A stretch of 64,000 nt of DNA from Psococerastis gibbosa (Eukaryota > Arthropoda > Insecta > Psocodea > Psocidae). Below are positions 32,835 through 43,639 of the stretch, piece after piece. Location: positions 28,199,019-28,263,018 of the forward strand of contig OZ020491.1 of NCBI GenBank assembly GCA_963971405.1, written 5' to 3'. Below the pieces are notes generated by a model. That model had not been told where the DNA came from, made no database searches, and was given only the letters and a program-made list of their open reading frames with translations. Within the stretch, counting starts at the first letter, position 1. Every line of letters begins with the position of its first letter. The translations under genes were made by a program, and so were the position numbers.

Positions 32835-33420
32835 AGCAGAGGTACGGGCTCTGACTTTCACCCGAACGGTTTCTGGCTCGAGTCCCACACTGGCTATGCT
32901 TAGGAGGGGACCTTCCTAGTTGAGTGAAAGGCGGGGATTCCACCGACCGGCTGGGGCTAAATAAAAAAACGGTGACGTGGTAGCAGACATTCAAGACTTA
33001 GGCGGGGTTTCCACCGACGTCGCATTACAGAATGCAAATGACACTGACGGAAATGTTTGTTTTCCTCTATGCCATAGTTAAAATTGATCAATGATCATAC
33101 AGTAAAATCACAAACAAACAAACTAAAATTAAAAAATGGCGTCATGGGATATGTTAAGTACAAACATTTTAATAGATTTCTATAAAAAGAAAAATTCTAA
33201 TTTCCGTCAATGTCATTTGCATTCTGCAATGAGAGGTCGGTGGAAACCCCGCCTAAGTCTTGAATGTCTGCTACCACGTCACCGTTTTTTTATTTAGCCC
33301 TAGCCGGTCGGTGGAATCCCCGCCTAAGAGAGGGCTTAATAGCCCGAACTCAGTGTTACGGCCTGGGCCTAATACAAGAGCATACGCTTCTCTTGCCTAG
33401 GGCTCATGGCTGAGGACTGA
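32835..33420 (+). repeat. tRNA-derived SINE split by a MITE
   Basis: The 5' part (32835-32934) has CTCTGACTTTCACCCGAACG and box B GGCTCGAGTCCCACACTGGC. The 3' part (33328-33420) resumes with AAGAGAGGGCTTAATAGCCC. The interruption is exactly the 32934-33327 MITE. Confidence 0.65.
32934..33327. mobile_element. Harbinger-type MITE, copy 1
   Basis: The long inverted ends begin GGCGGGGATTCCACCGACCG. Nested inverted copies of AGGCGGGGTTTCCACCGAC lie inside. The flanks AAA/TAA suggest a 3-bp TWA duplication as in PIF/Harbinger elements. Related copies are at 35446-35791 and 42025-42414. Confidence 0.65.
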
Positions 33421-33434
33421 CAAGTTAGTTTAGT

Positions 33435-33880
33435 TTAGCCAACGCCCGTCTGTGGCAGTAGAGCCATTTGACGCCGAGCCTCCCAGTATCTCTTTGTTAG
33501 ATCAGCAGGTAGATGCTTGAGTCTGGAGCAGGTGTGTAGGTGACTTGCGACCATGGTCCCAAAGGAGCAGAGGGGACACACATCTGAGTCACCCCGACGA
33601 AAGAACTGGCAGAGGTGTGCCTGCAGGTAGTCGTGGCCAGTCTCGAGACGGAACCGGGCGACTGCTTCACTTCTCTCGAGGTTAGCTGCGATATGGCCTG
33701 GAGTCGCAAGCTTTTCCCATACTTTTCCAGTGCTTAGGTTCTTGAGGATGTTTTTTGAATGTTTTGAGACAATTGTGTCAATTTGATTCCTTGCCGCCTG
33801 GAGGGTTTGGTGGATCTCAGGTTGCTCGGATTCTGCTCCTTTTTTTGCCAGGACTGACAACAAACCTCTGTTTGATAAAT
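33435..33880 (-). mobile_element. LINE C-terminal domain fragment
   Basis: The open minus-strand frame ends at 33435. It contains NLERSEAVARFRLETGHDYL, then CPLCSFGTMVASHLHTC (a C-x2-C-x8-H-x3-C knuckle) and YWEARRQMALLPQTGVG, the characteristic end of an RNase-H-bearing LINE polymerase. The frame itself is intact for 142 codons but lacks all upstream domains. Confidence 0.75.
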
Positions 33881-34189
33881 ATTATGTTGTATGTATGTCC
33901 TTAGCCATAACGTATACGAGCCTTGGGTTCGAATTGAGAACTGATTCACTATGTGATCTGATACACTGTGCAAGTAGGACTAGCCTCCTAACGATGTAAG
34001 TGTAAGTACGTTATCAGGTAGCCTCTAAGTTACTAAGTTCCCCCCCCCCAGTCATTATATTGTCCCTTAGGCATTGTCCCTAAGTTACGTTGTCCTTATG
34101 TTATTATGCTGTTGCTAAGTTTTATTTGTGCATTATAAGATATTTCACTCATTTGTACCATCTTATAGGCTCTTTTATACAATTAAATG

Positions 34190-34350
34190 TAGAGTAGTGG
34201 AACGGACCCGAAAGGTTGTTGGTTCGAGTCCTACATTAGTTCCATTATCTGGCCATGCTTCGGATGGCATGTAAAGCAGGCTTTCTTAGTTGAGTGTAAG
34301 AGAGGGCTTTACAGCGCTAACTCCGCTAGGTTGGCTTAGTAATAGAACAG
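34190..34350 (+). repeat. tRNA-derived SINE downstream of gene C
   Basis: Box B is GGTTGTTGGTTCGAGTCC. The body GGCATGTAAAGCAGGC and CCTAACTCCGCTAGG-like end match the 48145 copy. It lies about 60 bases beyond the gene C stop. Confidence 0.7.
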
Positions 34351-34400
34351 GAAAAAGTCATTATTTATAAGGTATTTAATTTATTATTTAAAGTAACAAT

Positions 34401-34406
34401 TTTATT
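34401..34406 (-). terminator. Polyadenylation signal of gene C
   Basis: AATAAA on the minus strand begins five bases after the stop codon, giving a very short 3' UTR if used. A second AATAAA-like word lies about 20 bases further on. Confidence 0.45.
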
Positions 34407-34410
34407 CTCA

Positions 34411-34626
34411 TTACTTCTTTTCGACTACATTGCCAGTAATATCAAAGATGCAAAGATGTCTGACATATGGAGTAATGGTGGAGATCTTAGTGACATCAAT
34501 TGTCTCAAGGCCTGCTGCATCTAGATCCACCAATAGCAGTATTCTTATTCTAAATTCTTCGTTAAGCTTGGCATCTGAAAACTGATCCAACGGAGGTCGT
34601 ACAGGCGTAATCGTGCCGTTAGCTTT
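34411..34626 (-). CDS. Gene C exon 4 with stop
   Basis: Acceptor TTTTTAG ends at 34627. The exon has 71 codons and TAA at 34413-34411. It begins KANGTITPVRPPLDQF, matching the position of GTIGVL in A and B. Confidence 0.75.
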   Translation of the reverse strand, partial: KANGTITPVRPPLDQFSDAKLNEEFRIRILLLVDLDAAGLETIDVTKISTITPYVRHLCIFDITGNVVEKK

Positions 34627-37600
34627 CTAAAAAGAAGGAAAATCAGACCAATAATTAAAATCTGTCTTAAAAACATACTTACTTACTTAGGCTACTTAAT
34701 AGCCAACAACCACCCTTGGCATGTCGGCCATTTGCTGACGCGCTGACCAGTAGCGACGTTTGATTTTCGGAAACTCGCCTTCATTTGTTGGTGTGTGGGC
34801 CAGCCACTAGGTGTTCTGCGTCCATCGGGGGGAATCCACATAGGTCGCAGGAATTGCTGACTCCAATGTGTGCAGCGAGGTAGTCATGGCCCGTCGTGAT
34901 CCTGAACGCCGCGACACTAATGGACCTGGGTGGGCTGCGTGAAATTGGCTTTTAAGGAGATTTGTGTTAGAACATGCTCAGCAACCGCTCTCATAATACG
35001 CTTTCAGGATGCTACAGTGTTATGTACAACTTCTTCATACCACCCCCGGTTACACAAAGAGGCTATAGAGATCTGTAAGCACCCTCACAACTTCAATAGA
35101 AAGGAGAAAGGACTGAAAGTTAATAGAATTTGGTATCCAATTTTTAACAAGACCACAACAAAGAAACTTATGTCATCATCATCCGGAAATCGGGTTGATG
35201 TAGTAGGGAGCCAATCAGGTATGAGGAAGACTCCGCCTCCACCCCCCGCCACCCCGCAACTTGGTATAAATATCAGAGCACAACCTCCTGCCCACACAGT
35301 TGCTGCTGAGCCTCCAAGATACAATCTTAGAAGTCTACGCAGTTCCACTGATGATGTCGACCGCAGATGTTGATGAAACGTTTGGAAGTTCGCTTTCATT
35401 TCGACCACGGCCCATCATCTAGATATTATATATATATATACCATATAGATATCATTAATAAAGGCGGGGTTTCCACCGACCTCTCATTGCAGAATGCAAA
35501 TGACATTGACTGAAATTTTTGTGTTACTCTATGCCATAGTTAAAATTTATCAACCATCATACAGTAAAATCACAAACAAACCAACCGAAATTAAAAAATG
35601 GCATCGTGGGATATGTTAAGTACAACCATTTTAATAGATTACTATAAAAATAAAAATTTAAATTTCCGTCAATGTCATTTGCATTCTGCAATGAGAGGTC
35701 GGTGGAAACCCCACCATTATTAATGATATCTGCTACCACGTCACCGTATGTGTATTTTGCACTTGCAGGTCGGTGGAAACCGCGCCTTCGCAGTGTAATT
35801 TTCGACCTCCCTCATGGTCTTCTTCCTTGTTTTAGTTTCTACGAATAGTACGTGTCCCCACCAATTCAGTCTCCTTTCTCTCAGTTTTCTCGTAACTTGT
35901 ATCGTAAGTCACGTGTTCTCATCTCTTTCTTTATATCTTGATTTCTTCGTTGGTCTCTCAGCGTTAAACCGCAGGATCTTCTTAGCATTTGCATTTCTGC
36001 TACGTGAATAATATTTTCCTTACCCTCAGCAGGGTCTGTGGAATCTCCCTACACCTGATAGGCCAGAGCCGAATGGGATTTTAATTTACTTACATCGGGA
36101 ACTTGTTGGCAAGTTTTCTTTCCTAGTGCATTTATAAAAAAGCTCCAAGGTTCATCCTTCTGCTTCAAATTGATACACGTCTCACCTGATAACAAGAAGG
36201 GATCTGTGCCCACCGTTGCACCTGGCATACCTTGAACAATGAACTGAAACACAATGAAGGAGGAGCTATAATTGTATACCTGTGGTATATTTTGATAAAT
36301 AGGAAAGCATGTACGGGTCCACTCGAACCATTCATTTTATTTATATCCTGCTAGGGCTGCCGTTTCATTATTTTCATATTCCCGGAATCACTGCTTGAAA
36401 AGTCCCGGAATTCCCGGAAAATTCAAAAGTTTGCTGCCTAAAGGTACTACCAACAAATCGGTATAAAATTTCGGCTCCACTAACATCATAAGTCATAACC
36501 AAGAAGTTTTTTTTTTAAATTTTGAGTTTTTTTTTTAAGTTGTAAGTTGTTAACCTGTATTAAAAATATTTTTAGGCTATTTGGAGTAATTTTACGTTTT
36601 TTGCTGTATCAAGTATTCAGAAATTACTGCATTTTGTCTTAAAAACACGTTTGTAGGCTAGGTTTACGCCATTTTTTTTATATATTTTTTTAAAATTTGC
36701 CGTGCTAGCTCGATTTAGCGCATTTTTTCATATTGCGGCAAAGTCTCGGAAAATTCCCGGAAATTGATAGGTCCGGAAAAATTCCGTAATTTTAAAAAAT
36801 TCCCGGAATTCCGGGACTATTCCCGGACAACGGCAGCCCTGAAATCCTGCATTAACAACAAGTCATGACTATACCTTCAAAAACATCTTCACCGTATAGT
36901 ATAGTTGTAGCAGTGGAGCCTTTCTGCCCTTTATACGACACCCGGGAAGAGATGGACGAAAAACACATTAAGACGTCAGTAGCAGAGGTTCACCAGACTA
37001 TGTGTTGTGTTTACATATTTACGTTATTAAATGCAGTAATGTAGATAAAATATAAAATAAAACTCGCATTATTCGCACCATGTATGAAACAGTATTAAAT
37101 AGGGGCCCATCACAGATTTATCTACAGGGTCCCTGTATGTATGCCACTACTACTGTATACTATTACTACTTTTGTACTATTATTTGTTATGTATGGATGA
37201 AGGAAATAAATAAATTATTTATTTATTATTTATTGGGCTGCAAGATAGCTGCTGATGGCGGAAGCCTAACGCTATGGTTTAATTAAAAAATATATATCTT
37301 TCATTTTTATATTTTAATTTAATTGCATAAATAGGAAACACGACCCGCTATTATAATTTGTTATCTATCTACAATTAATTAACAGCTTCTTTAAATACAT
37401 TTGAGGAGCTTGGTTACAAACGTGGCCAACTCCATTTTTTTACAAAATGGGGTTTTGATCCGACCTTGCAGAAAATTTTAATGTCCACCTGCACGTTGTA
37501 AAAGAACCGGTCCGAGTTCACTCGAACATGCTTTCCAATTTATCAAAATTATTAGATAGAGAAAATTAGTAATTTTATGGCAAATATTTTTCCTACGGTT

Positions 37601-40600
37601 AAATTTCCGATATCTCGGGGGGTGGGGGGGGGGCGGTTGTCCACCTGACGTCACTGGAAGTGAGGTAAATTCTCGATAGGTCAATAAACAAACACATTAA
37701 TTACCACACAGCAATAATGGCAGGGCATGCAATGCATTTGAGCGCGAATTTTCTATCATTTTTTTCAAAAAATAATTTTTTGGGCAAAACCAAATATTTT
37801 TTTGGGAAAGCAACCTATCCGGTTTCGTTACTCAATTTAACACCTAAAACATGCTTGAAGGTAGAAATCATCGATAGAAAGGTTTCGCATTTTTTAGTAA
37901 TTTTTTCATTAAAATTTAGTTATTTTTATTTTTTTACCCCCAGAAGCAAACTATCAAGGGGCAAGCGACCCCCCGCATTTTGTCAACATTAATAACGACT
38001 ACAATCTACGAGAATTTAAAAGAAATCGTTGGAGCCGTTTTTGAGAAATAATTTTTTTAGACGTTTTTTTGGAGTTTTTTGAAAATAAAACCCCCCCAAA
38101 TTGAGTTAGCCCAAAAAAAAAAAAAAATGGTCCCGAGGTATGATTTTTGTGAACCTACATGCCAAATTTCACTCAAATCCACTGAGTAGTTTGCCCGGAA
38201 ATCGACGAACAGACAGACAGAGCGACAGACAGACATTTCGTAAAAACCACTTTTTTGGGTTCCTGGGACCTCAAAACGTGTAAATCCGTTGAAATCTCAG
38301 AGTCAAAAATTTTGACCATCACAAAGCTTTCCTTATACTAAGTATAAATTGGAAAGCAATAAAGTGACAAAAGCAGCCAGATTGCGCACAGAAGTGCTGA
38401 GAAGTCTAGGGTTAGCTATAAACTTAATGCAATTTTCAACAGAAAATCCACTCTCCTGAAAAATTCTACAACTTGGAGTTGGCCATGTTTGTAAACAGCC
38501 TCCTCATTTATTATCAATCTAACGGTACCTAAACCTGGTATGTACATCAACTCCATTTTAGACTAATAGTTGGCCTTAGTCCAGTGTAGACAATTTTTTT
38601 AAATGGGTTTTATTCTACTATAATTTGATGTCCCATTTCACAATTTTTCAAGGGAACTACCCTGAACTACGACTTGAATGACTATTTTGTCGTCCGCTTG
38701 CAAATATAAATGGATACATTATTCTACTTACCATAAGGGAATCAAGTTTGTCGTAAAGGGTAAAATTGCCAACGATACGCCCATTTGTATCAAATTTCAT
38801 ATGGCCTGTGGTGGAAACGCATGTTGCTGGATCAGGGGGTGGACTAGTGAAGCTCTTGACATCTAGATAATACTGAAAATGTTTAAAATGTTAATGCCTG
38901 GGACGACTCGAAAGAATTTCAGAGAAAATTCACAAAACAAGCATGGCGGGAAGAAGAATGCACAGCTCCCGGCCAAAGAACTTCTAATATAATATACTAG
39001 AAGTACCATTGGCGCTAGTGTCGCATGGTCATTTGATTTCCACCATTTTTGGGATAACAGCAGGGGGTATTCTGCATTTTATTTAAAAACTAAGAGAAAA
39101 TGCTTTTTTGTTGCCCTGTTATTATTGCCTATAATTTAATTTTGCATTTGCTACATTTTAAATTTCATAGGGTACAGTATAGTTGTTGTTTTGTATGATT
39201 GAATTTTTTTGATGCTACTGTTTATTTTTAATCCACTATTATTATATAATTCAGCTATTTTGGGAAAGCCTATTAATTATAATAGTGAAGTTAGACAGCC
39301 TAAATATTTAATAAAGACACATTTTTTTTTGTTTTAAAAATGTTGGGCTAGGTACCATAAGATAACTATAGAGTTTCATTTGGCGCGAAAATCTGAGGCC
39401 AAAAGATGGCGGATCTTCTATTGGTCTCCACTGCTGCAAGCAAATCATGTGGCTTGCTCCCGGCAGAAGAAGAGCATCCTGAATGAAAAACAGGAGGTAT
39501 AAGGCTTGGCCTTTTCAGAGCAGCAGTCTCTGAAGGTACGGGTTATTTGTAATAATTAATTAAATAAAAAATAATGTTATAATAAGCACACCGCATTGTT
39601 TATTTTTCTTCTCATGTCAGAACTTCAACACAACAGTAGTACATCTTTACGCCGCCAGTTGCAACTATTGGCGGTACTTTTAAAACTTATTTTTGTTCCC
39701 ATAGTCTCCAAGGTCTAAGTTGCCATGATTATAATCAATCTTCGATAGAAGAGGCTGTTGCCTGTACCAAAATTAGTGTTCAATATAAAAATAAGACAAT
39801 TTTCTTTCTTTAATTCAAAAGACGCATGCACCCAAGTCGGTACCCAGTACCCCCATTAAAAAAAATCTGACAAAATACGTAAGCCCCCACAATCTTGCAC
39901 CAATAATTTAAAAAAAGATCTGACCCCCCCCCCCCCAGTTTGAAATATTAATCACTCTTGTTTGGTAAAATCTTAACTTTATTGCTAACAAAATACGCAA
40001 GTCCCATTATTTCGCGCTTATGTTATCATAAATTTCCCCCCCGGCTCCTCGCCCCCTTTTTTGCACTATATAAATGGCTTATACATGGACCACGGACTTA
40101 AATATTTTAAAGTTTTACGGATTAATCTAAGAAAACTCCCGAATAAACTGAGAGCGGCGAAAAAATTCTACTAACTTTCCTAAATGGCGTAGAGACCATT
40201 AATTATCACTGGGGCACTAGCCCAATGACAATGGCAGAACTACCGATTTTGACGATATTTTGACGATTTAACTTTATACTTTCTTATCAACGAAATTACT
40301 TGTTGATTGCTTGATTGTATAATTTAAAAGAAATATATATATATATATATATTCATTTATTTATCGGCTGAAAACTCCTCTCTCGAAATTCCTGTTGTTG
40401 TTGTTTGTTGTTTCCAACGCCTGTTTTCAGCATTTCTGCTTTAAGGAACCCACCCTGACAGCCTGGCGGGGGAGTGAGTCTGTTTGTTAACTTGAGACAC
40501 ACTAAGAGCAGACTGTTTATTGAAATAAGCTGATTTCATGACTTGAGTTGCCTATTAGCAAAAGCAATCCTCTCCATTTTTTTCAGTTTTGAGATATTCG

Positions 40601-41469
40601 TGCCATTTTTTTATATTTTTCAATACTCTATCCGATGAATCAGATATTGAGACGCAAAAGCAATTCCAATACTGTTAAAATTAGCTTTAAGAACTGTAAT
40701 GTTATGGCGTTGCGGCTCAGCAGTTTTCTGCGGTTTCTGAAAAATCGACCTGGGTGAACAGGATTGTTTTTGCTAATATAGGCAACTCAATTATACTTTT
40801 GTTTTCTCCCGCCAATTTTAGTTATCTGTGACTAGCGCTGCTGGCGCCGAACATTCTAGAACATTAGAAAATGGCGTTTGGTGTGAATTCCTTTTTTATC
40901 GTTTGTAAAATTGTATTTCAATAATTATTATAGGCCTAATTATGATTTATTCAACTATAAATATAATTATTTCACTACTCTTTCACCTCGGGGGACAGGG
41001 TGGATAGCGAATTCCGAACCACTTGGGGAACATAGTAAAGCCACACAATTAATTCGGAGGTGACCAGGACTTGACACGCACGTAGACTGACAGGTATAGT
41101 CTCAGCGCGTTATCATGTCCCACCATGTTCCCCTGCCAACGCTGTACACACTACCAAGTTTGCCGCAGTTTGAAACATGCTCTGCTCTCATGAAATCAAC
41201 ATGGTAAGGCCGTTGTCAAAATTGCTGGGTGCGGCCTTACACGCAATATTTAGTAATTTATCCATTGTGCGCTTAGCCCTCTGTGGGGGTGCTGAGCGCA
41301 TATGAGCGCCCAACAGAATTCAATGCTTGAGTTATGCGTATTTGCGGTGCCAAAACCCATTTGAAATATAATTTCAATTTATTTTGCGAATGAGAAATTT
41401 ACTTACGTTGGCATCAACAGTATATAGCAGCGCGGAGCTGACGAAAATGGCAGCAAATAAGCAGTACAT
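34411..41469 (-). CDS. Gene C: secreted four-cysteine protein, divergent paralogue of A and B, 4 exons
   Basis: Coding exons on the minus strand are 41407-41469, 38732-38872, 36094-36243 and 34411-34626. All introns are phase 0 with GTAAGT donors, giving 189 aa. The signal peptide is MYCLFAAIFVSSALLYTVDA. Mature cysteines at 39, 91, 113 and 177 keep the A/B spacing (22 between the middle two). Motifs kept are MKFDTNGRIVGNFTLYDKL, ETCINLKQKDEPWSFFINAL and a C-terminal RHLCIFDITG. Sequence identity to A and B is low outside these blocks, so C split earlier. The dG.i.gnFTl...l block and the final C...I tail are what suggest a GM2-activator/ML-like fold; this is inference. Introns contain Penelope, hAT and Harbinger-type debris. 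Confidence 0.75.
34700..34925 (-). mobile_element. LINE C-terminal fragment, gene C intron 3
   Basis: Minus-strand frames read VAAFRITTGHDYLAAHIGVS and CDLCGFPPMDAEHL, then in a shifted frame IKRRYWSARQQMADMPRV. It is the same domain type as 33435-33880, frameshifted. Confidence 0.65.
34930..35373 (+). mobile_element. Penelope-like element C-terminal fragment, gene C intron 3
   Basis: The open plus-strand frame contains YHPRLHKEAIEICKHPHNFN then KVNRIWYPIF. This is the end of Penelope polyproteins after the GIY-YIG endonuclease (R..KEA.eI.Kh..NfNR...l....W). Its tail is rich in Pro and Arg (PPRYNLRSLRSS). The upstream reverse transcriptase is missing. It runs antisense to gene C. Confidence 0.65.
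35446..35791. mobile_element. Harbinger-type MITE, copy 2, gene C intron 3
   Basis: The inverted arms are GATATCATTAATAA plus GGCGGGGTTTCCACCGACCT, and the complement ending TTATTAATGATATC at 35731. The outer arm (TGCTACCACGTCACCGT) is kept only on the right, so the left end is truncated or altered. Confidence 0.6.
35800..36012 (-). mobile_element. LINE tail fragment, gene C intron 3
   Basis: The minus strand reads AEMQMLRRSCGLTLRDQRRN and, after a shift, RRLNWWGHVLFVETKTRKK. This matches the LR...G.T..D..RN...RL.WwGHV layout of LINE tails. Confidence 0.65.
36094..36243 (-). CDS. Gene C exon 3
   Basis: Acceptor GTTTCAG ends at 36244 and donor GTAAGT begins at 36093. The exon has 50 codons, four more than A and B, the extra residues lying before the ETC cysteine. 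Confidence 0.78.
36352..36842. mobile_element. hAT-type MITE in gene C intron 2
   Basis: A 491-bp element begins TAGGGCTGCCGTTT and ends AACGGCAGCCCTGA, with CCCGGAATTCC-rich arms. It is flanked by 8-bp near-duplicates TATCCTGC (36344-36351) and AATCCTGC (36843-36850). End sequence and target-site length fit hAT elements. Confidence 0.7.
37495..38358 (+). mobile_element. Element F, copy 2, gene C intron 2
   Basis: It starts GAACCGGTCCGAGTTCACTC, then TGCTTTCCAATTTAT, and ends TATAAATTGGAAAGCA. It contains the GGGGCAAGCGACCCCCCGCA region and a (CAGA)n tract. It aligns with copy 3 in the same orientation. Confidence 0.65.
38732..38872 (-). CDS. Gene C exon 2
   Basis: Acceptor TTTTCAG ends at 38873 and donor GTAAGT begins at 38731. 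The exon has 47 codons including PDPATCVSTTGHMKFDTNG. Confidence 0.75.
38873..40390. other. Gene C intron 1, part without recognised repeat
   Basis: AT-rich, with a C tract near 39925 and an (AT)n run at 40335-40352. A short ATGGCGG-containing stretch near 39410 is noted but too short to call. Confidence 0.45.
40395..41205 (+). repeat. Dispersed repeat R1 split by an insertion, gene C intron 1
   Basis: The first part (40395-40515) and second part (40982-41205) align with the continuous copy at 26155-26455. The join corresponds to CAGACTTTTTCACCTCGGGG there. Confidence 0.6.
40516..40982. mobile_element. Foldback insertion inside R1
   Basis: About 465 bases with internal inverted arms: GAGTTGCCTATTAGCAAAAG near 40545 and its near complement ending GCAACTC near 40795. 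A CT/ACT pair flanks the insert. No coding frame. Confidence 0.55.
41407..41469 (-). CDS. Gene C exon 1 (signal peptide)
   Basis: The ATG at 41469 opens 21 codons ending in AAC before GTAAGT (GT at 41406-41405). The length equals gene A exon 1. Confidence 0.72.
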
Positions 41470-41502
41470 TTTGAATTAGTTGAAATGCGGGTTAGAAGTA
41501 AA

Positions 41503-41538
41503 TATGCTTGTGTATGGTGTAAGCTCCCCATTTTATAG
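41503..41538 (-). promoter_or_regulatory. Core promoter of gene C (TATA box)
   Basis: CTATAAAAT (41538-41530) lies about 65 bases upstream of the ATG, similar to A and B. No strong initiator is seen 32 bases downstream. Confidence 0.45.
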
Positions 41539-41965
41539 GCAGATACTGAGTAAAAATAATGGACGTTACATTTCTAAAGGACAATGTTCCGGACGTAATG
41601 AACATTTCCGCATAATTTTTGGCTACAGCAATTATAATACTGTCGTTGGCATTAATTAAGAGATGGCTCTAGTAATTTTCCATGAGGTAAATGTATATAG
41701 AATGAATGGCGTAGTCGTTGAATTGGGTCACAACTGGAAAACTCTTCTTCTTTATTTAAATGCCTCTTCTATCGAAGATTGAAACTGTCAAAAGGCCAAA
41801 GACAAAGGCCACATAAGTGGGTTCATTGAACACCCTGATAATGTAGACACCGTAGGGATATTTTTAAGTAGGCAAATTACATGTTCTCCATAACTTGTGT
41901 CAACATCTCTTCTTACCATGGTTTTTGTTCTATAACCACTCGACCACGGCCCTTGCCTTGTCGAT

Positions 41966-42016
41966 TTGTTAGAGCATTTACATTTCAATCAGGAGAACGG
42001 TTGCAGTTCGAACCCT
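41966..42016 (+). repeat. tRNA-like fragment (SINE head)
   Basis: GTTAGAGCATTTACATTTCA followed by GGTTGCAGTTCGAACC resembles the D-arm to T-arm span of a tRNA with box B. No acceptor stem was found, and the following MITE interrupts it. Confidence 0.35.
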
Positions 42017-42024
42017 AAGGCACC

Positions 42025-42414
42025 GATCCCACCGACCGGCTAGGGCTAAATACAAAAACGGTGACGTGGTAGCAGACATTCAAGACTTAGGCGGAGTTTC
42101 CACGACCTCGCATTGCGAAATGCAAATGACATTGACGGAAATTAGAATTTTTCTTTTAATAGAAATCTATTAAAATGTTTGTACTTAACATATCCCATGA
42201 CGCCATTTTTTTAATTTTAGTTTGTTTGTTTGTGATTTTACTGTATGATCATTGATCAATTTTAACTATGGCATAGAGGAAAACAAACATTTCCGTCAAT
42301 GTCATTTGCATTCTGTAATGCGACGTCGGTGGAAACCCCGCCTAAGTCATGAATGTCTGCTACCACGTCACCGTTTTTGTATTTAGCCCTAGCCGGTCGG
42401 TGGAATCCCCACCT
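42025..42414. mobile_element. Harbinger-type MITE, copy 3
   Basis: The arms AAATACAAAAACGGTGACGT and GGCGGAGTTTCC are paired with their complements at 42330-42405. It aligns end to end with 32934-33327 in reverse orientation. The flanks TAA/TTAA fit a TWA target. Confidence 0.65.
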
Positions 42415-42474
42415 TAACAGGATTGGATTTACTCAATAATTTAGAGTAGAAGCAATGAGTCAATCGGCCAGATA

Positions 42475-42477
<3 letters not shown>

Positions 42478-42509
<32 letters not shown>
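42478..42509. repeat. Poly-T tract
   Basis: An uninterrupted T run of about 32 bases, possibly the tail of a minus-strand retroelement, though no body was recognised next to it. Confidence 0.6.
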
Positions 42510-42516
<7 letters not shown>

Positions 42517-42759
42517 TGAAAGAACTGGCTGCACTATTTACTTTTATCCGTTGTAATTTCACATAGCACCATTATAGGGAAATTTCTTTAATCTCTTTTA
42601 CCATAAAATTTTGGAAGGGCTGCTCCCCCAGTGCCCTTATGGACGCGCCACCACTGATTTTAAATTGCGCTGTCGTTTTGGACCTGTTGTTGGCAGTAAA
42701 TTAATATATTTATTATTATTTCAATGATACATTGTTGGATTACTGTCAATGACGCAAAT

Positions 42760-42987
42760 TACAAGAGTTTACTCGAACATGCTTTCCAATTTATTGATTA
42801 GTAGAGAGAGAAAATGATTAATTTCATGCTAAATAATTTTCTTATGGTTAAATTTCGGATATCACGGGGGAGGGGGGTCCACCTGGCGTCACTAACGGTG
42901 ACGTAAATTCTAGATAGGTCAGACCAACACATTACCTTACAGCAATAATGGCAGGGCACGCAATGCATTTCAGCGTGAATTTTCATT

Positions 42988-43024
<37 letters not shown>

Positions 43025-43472
43025 CATAAAACCCAATAGTTTTTTGGGAAAGCAAACTGTCCGGTTTCGTTACTCAATTTAACACCTAAAATATGCCTGA
43101 AGTTAGAAATCATCGATGGAAAAGTTTCGCAGAAAAATTATTTTTTAGTCATTTTTCATGAAAATTGATTTATTTTTATTTTTTTTACCCCCAGAAGCAA
43201 ACCATCAGGGGGCAAGTGACCCCCCGCATTTTATCAACATTAATAACGACTACAATATATGTGAATTTAAAAGAAATCGTTGGAGCCGTTTTTGAGAAAT
43301 AATTTTTTTAGACGTTTTTTTGGAGTTTTCTGAGAATCGAGGCCCCCCCCCCCCCGAATTGAACTGGCCCAAAATAAAAAAAAGGATCCCGAGGTACGAT
43401 TTTTGTAAACCTACATGCTAAATTTCATCTAAATCGGCCGTGTAGTTTGCCCGGAAATCGATGCACAGACAG

Positions 43473-43506
<34 letters not shown>

Positions 43507-43629
43507 ATTTCGTAAAAACCACTTTTTTGGGTTCTGGGACCTCAAAACGTGTAAATCCGTTGAAATCTCTGAATCGAAAATTTCGACCTTCACAAAGCTT
43601 TCCTTATACTACGTATAAATTGGAAAGCA
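42760..43629 (+). mobile_element. Element F, copy 3
   Basis: It runs from ACTCGAACATGCTTTCCAAT to TATAAATTGGAAAGCA. It contains a 30-base A run (about 42990-43021), a C tract at 43345 and (CAGA)n at 43466-43507. It aligns with copy 2. Confidence 0.65.
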
Positions 43630-43639
43630 ATAAAAAGTC

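Noticed and set aside
37080-37286. Open frame rich in Tyr, Cys and Ile
   Set aside because: It lies inside gene C intron 2 in simple AT-rich sequence with no motif.
41966-42016. True tRNA gene
   Set aside because: It has a box-B-like motif but no acceptor stem, and the 3' side is replaced by a MITE.
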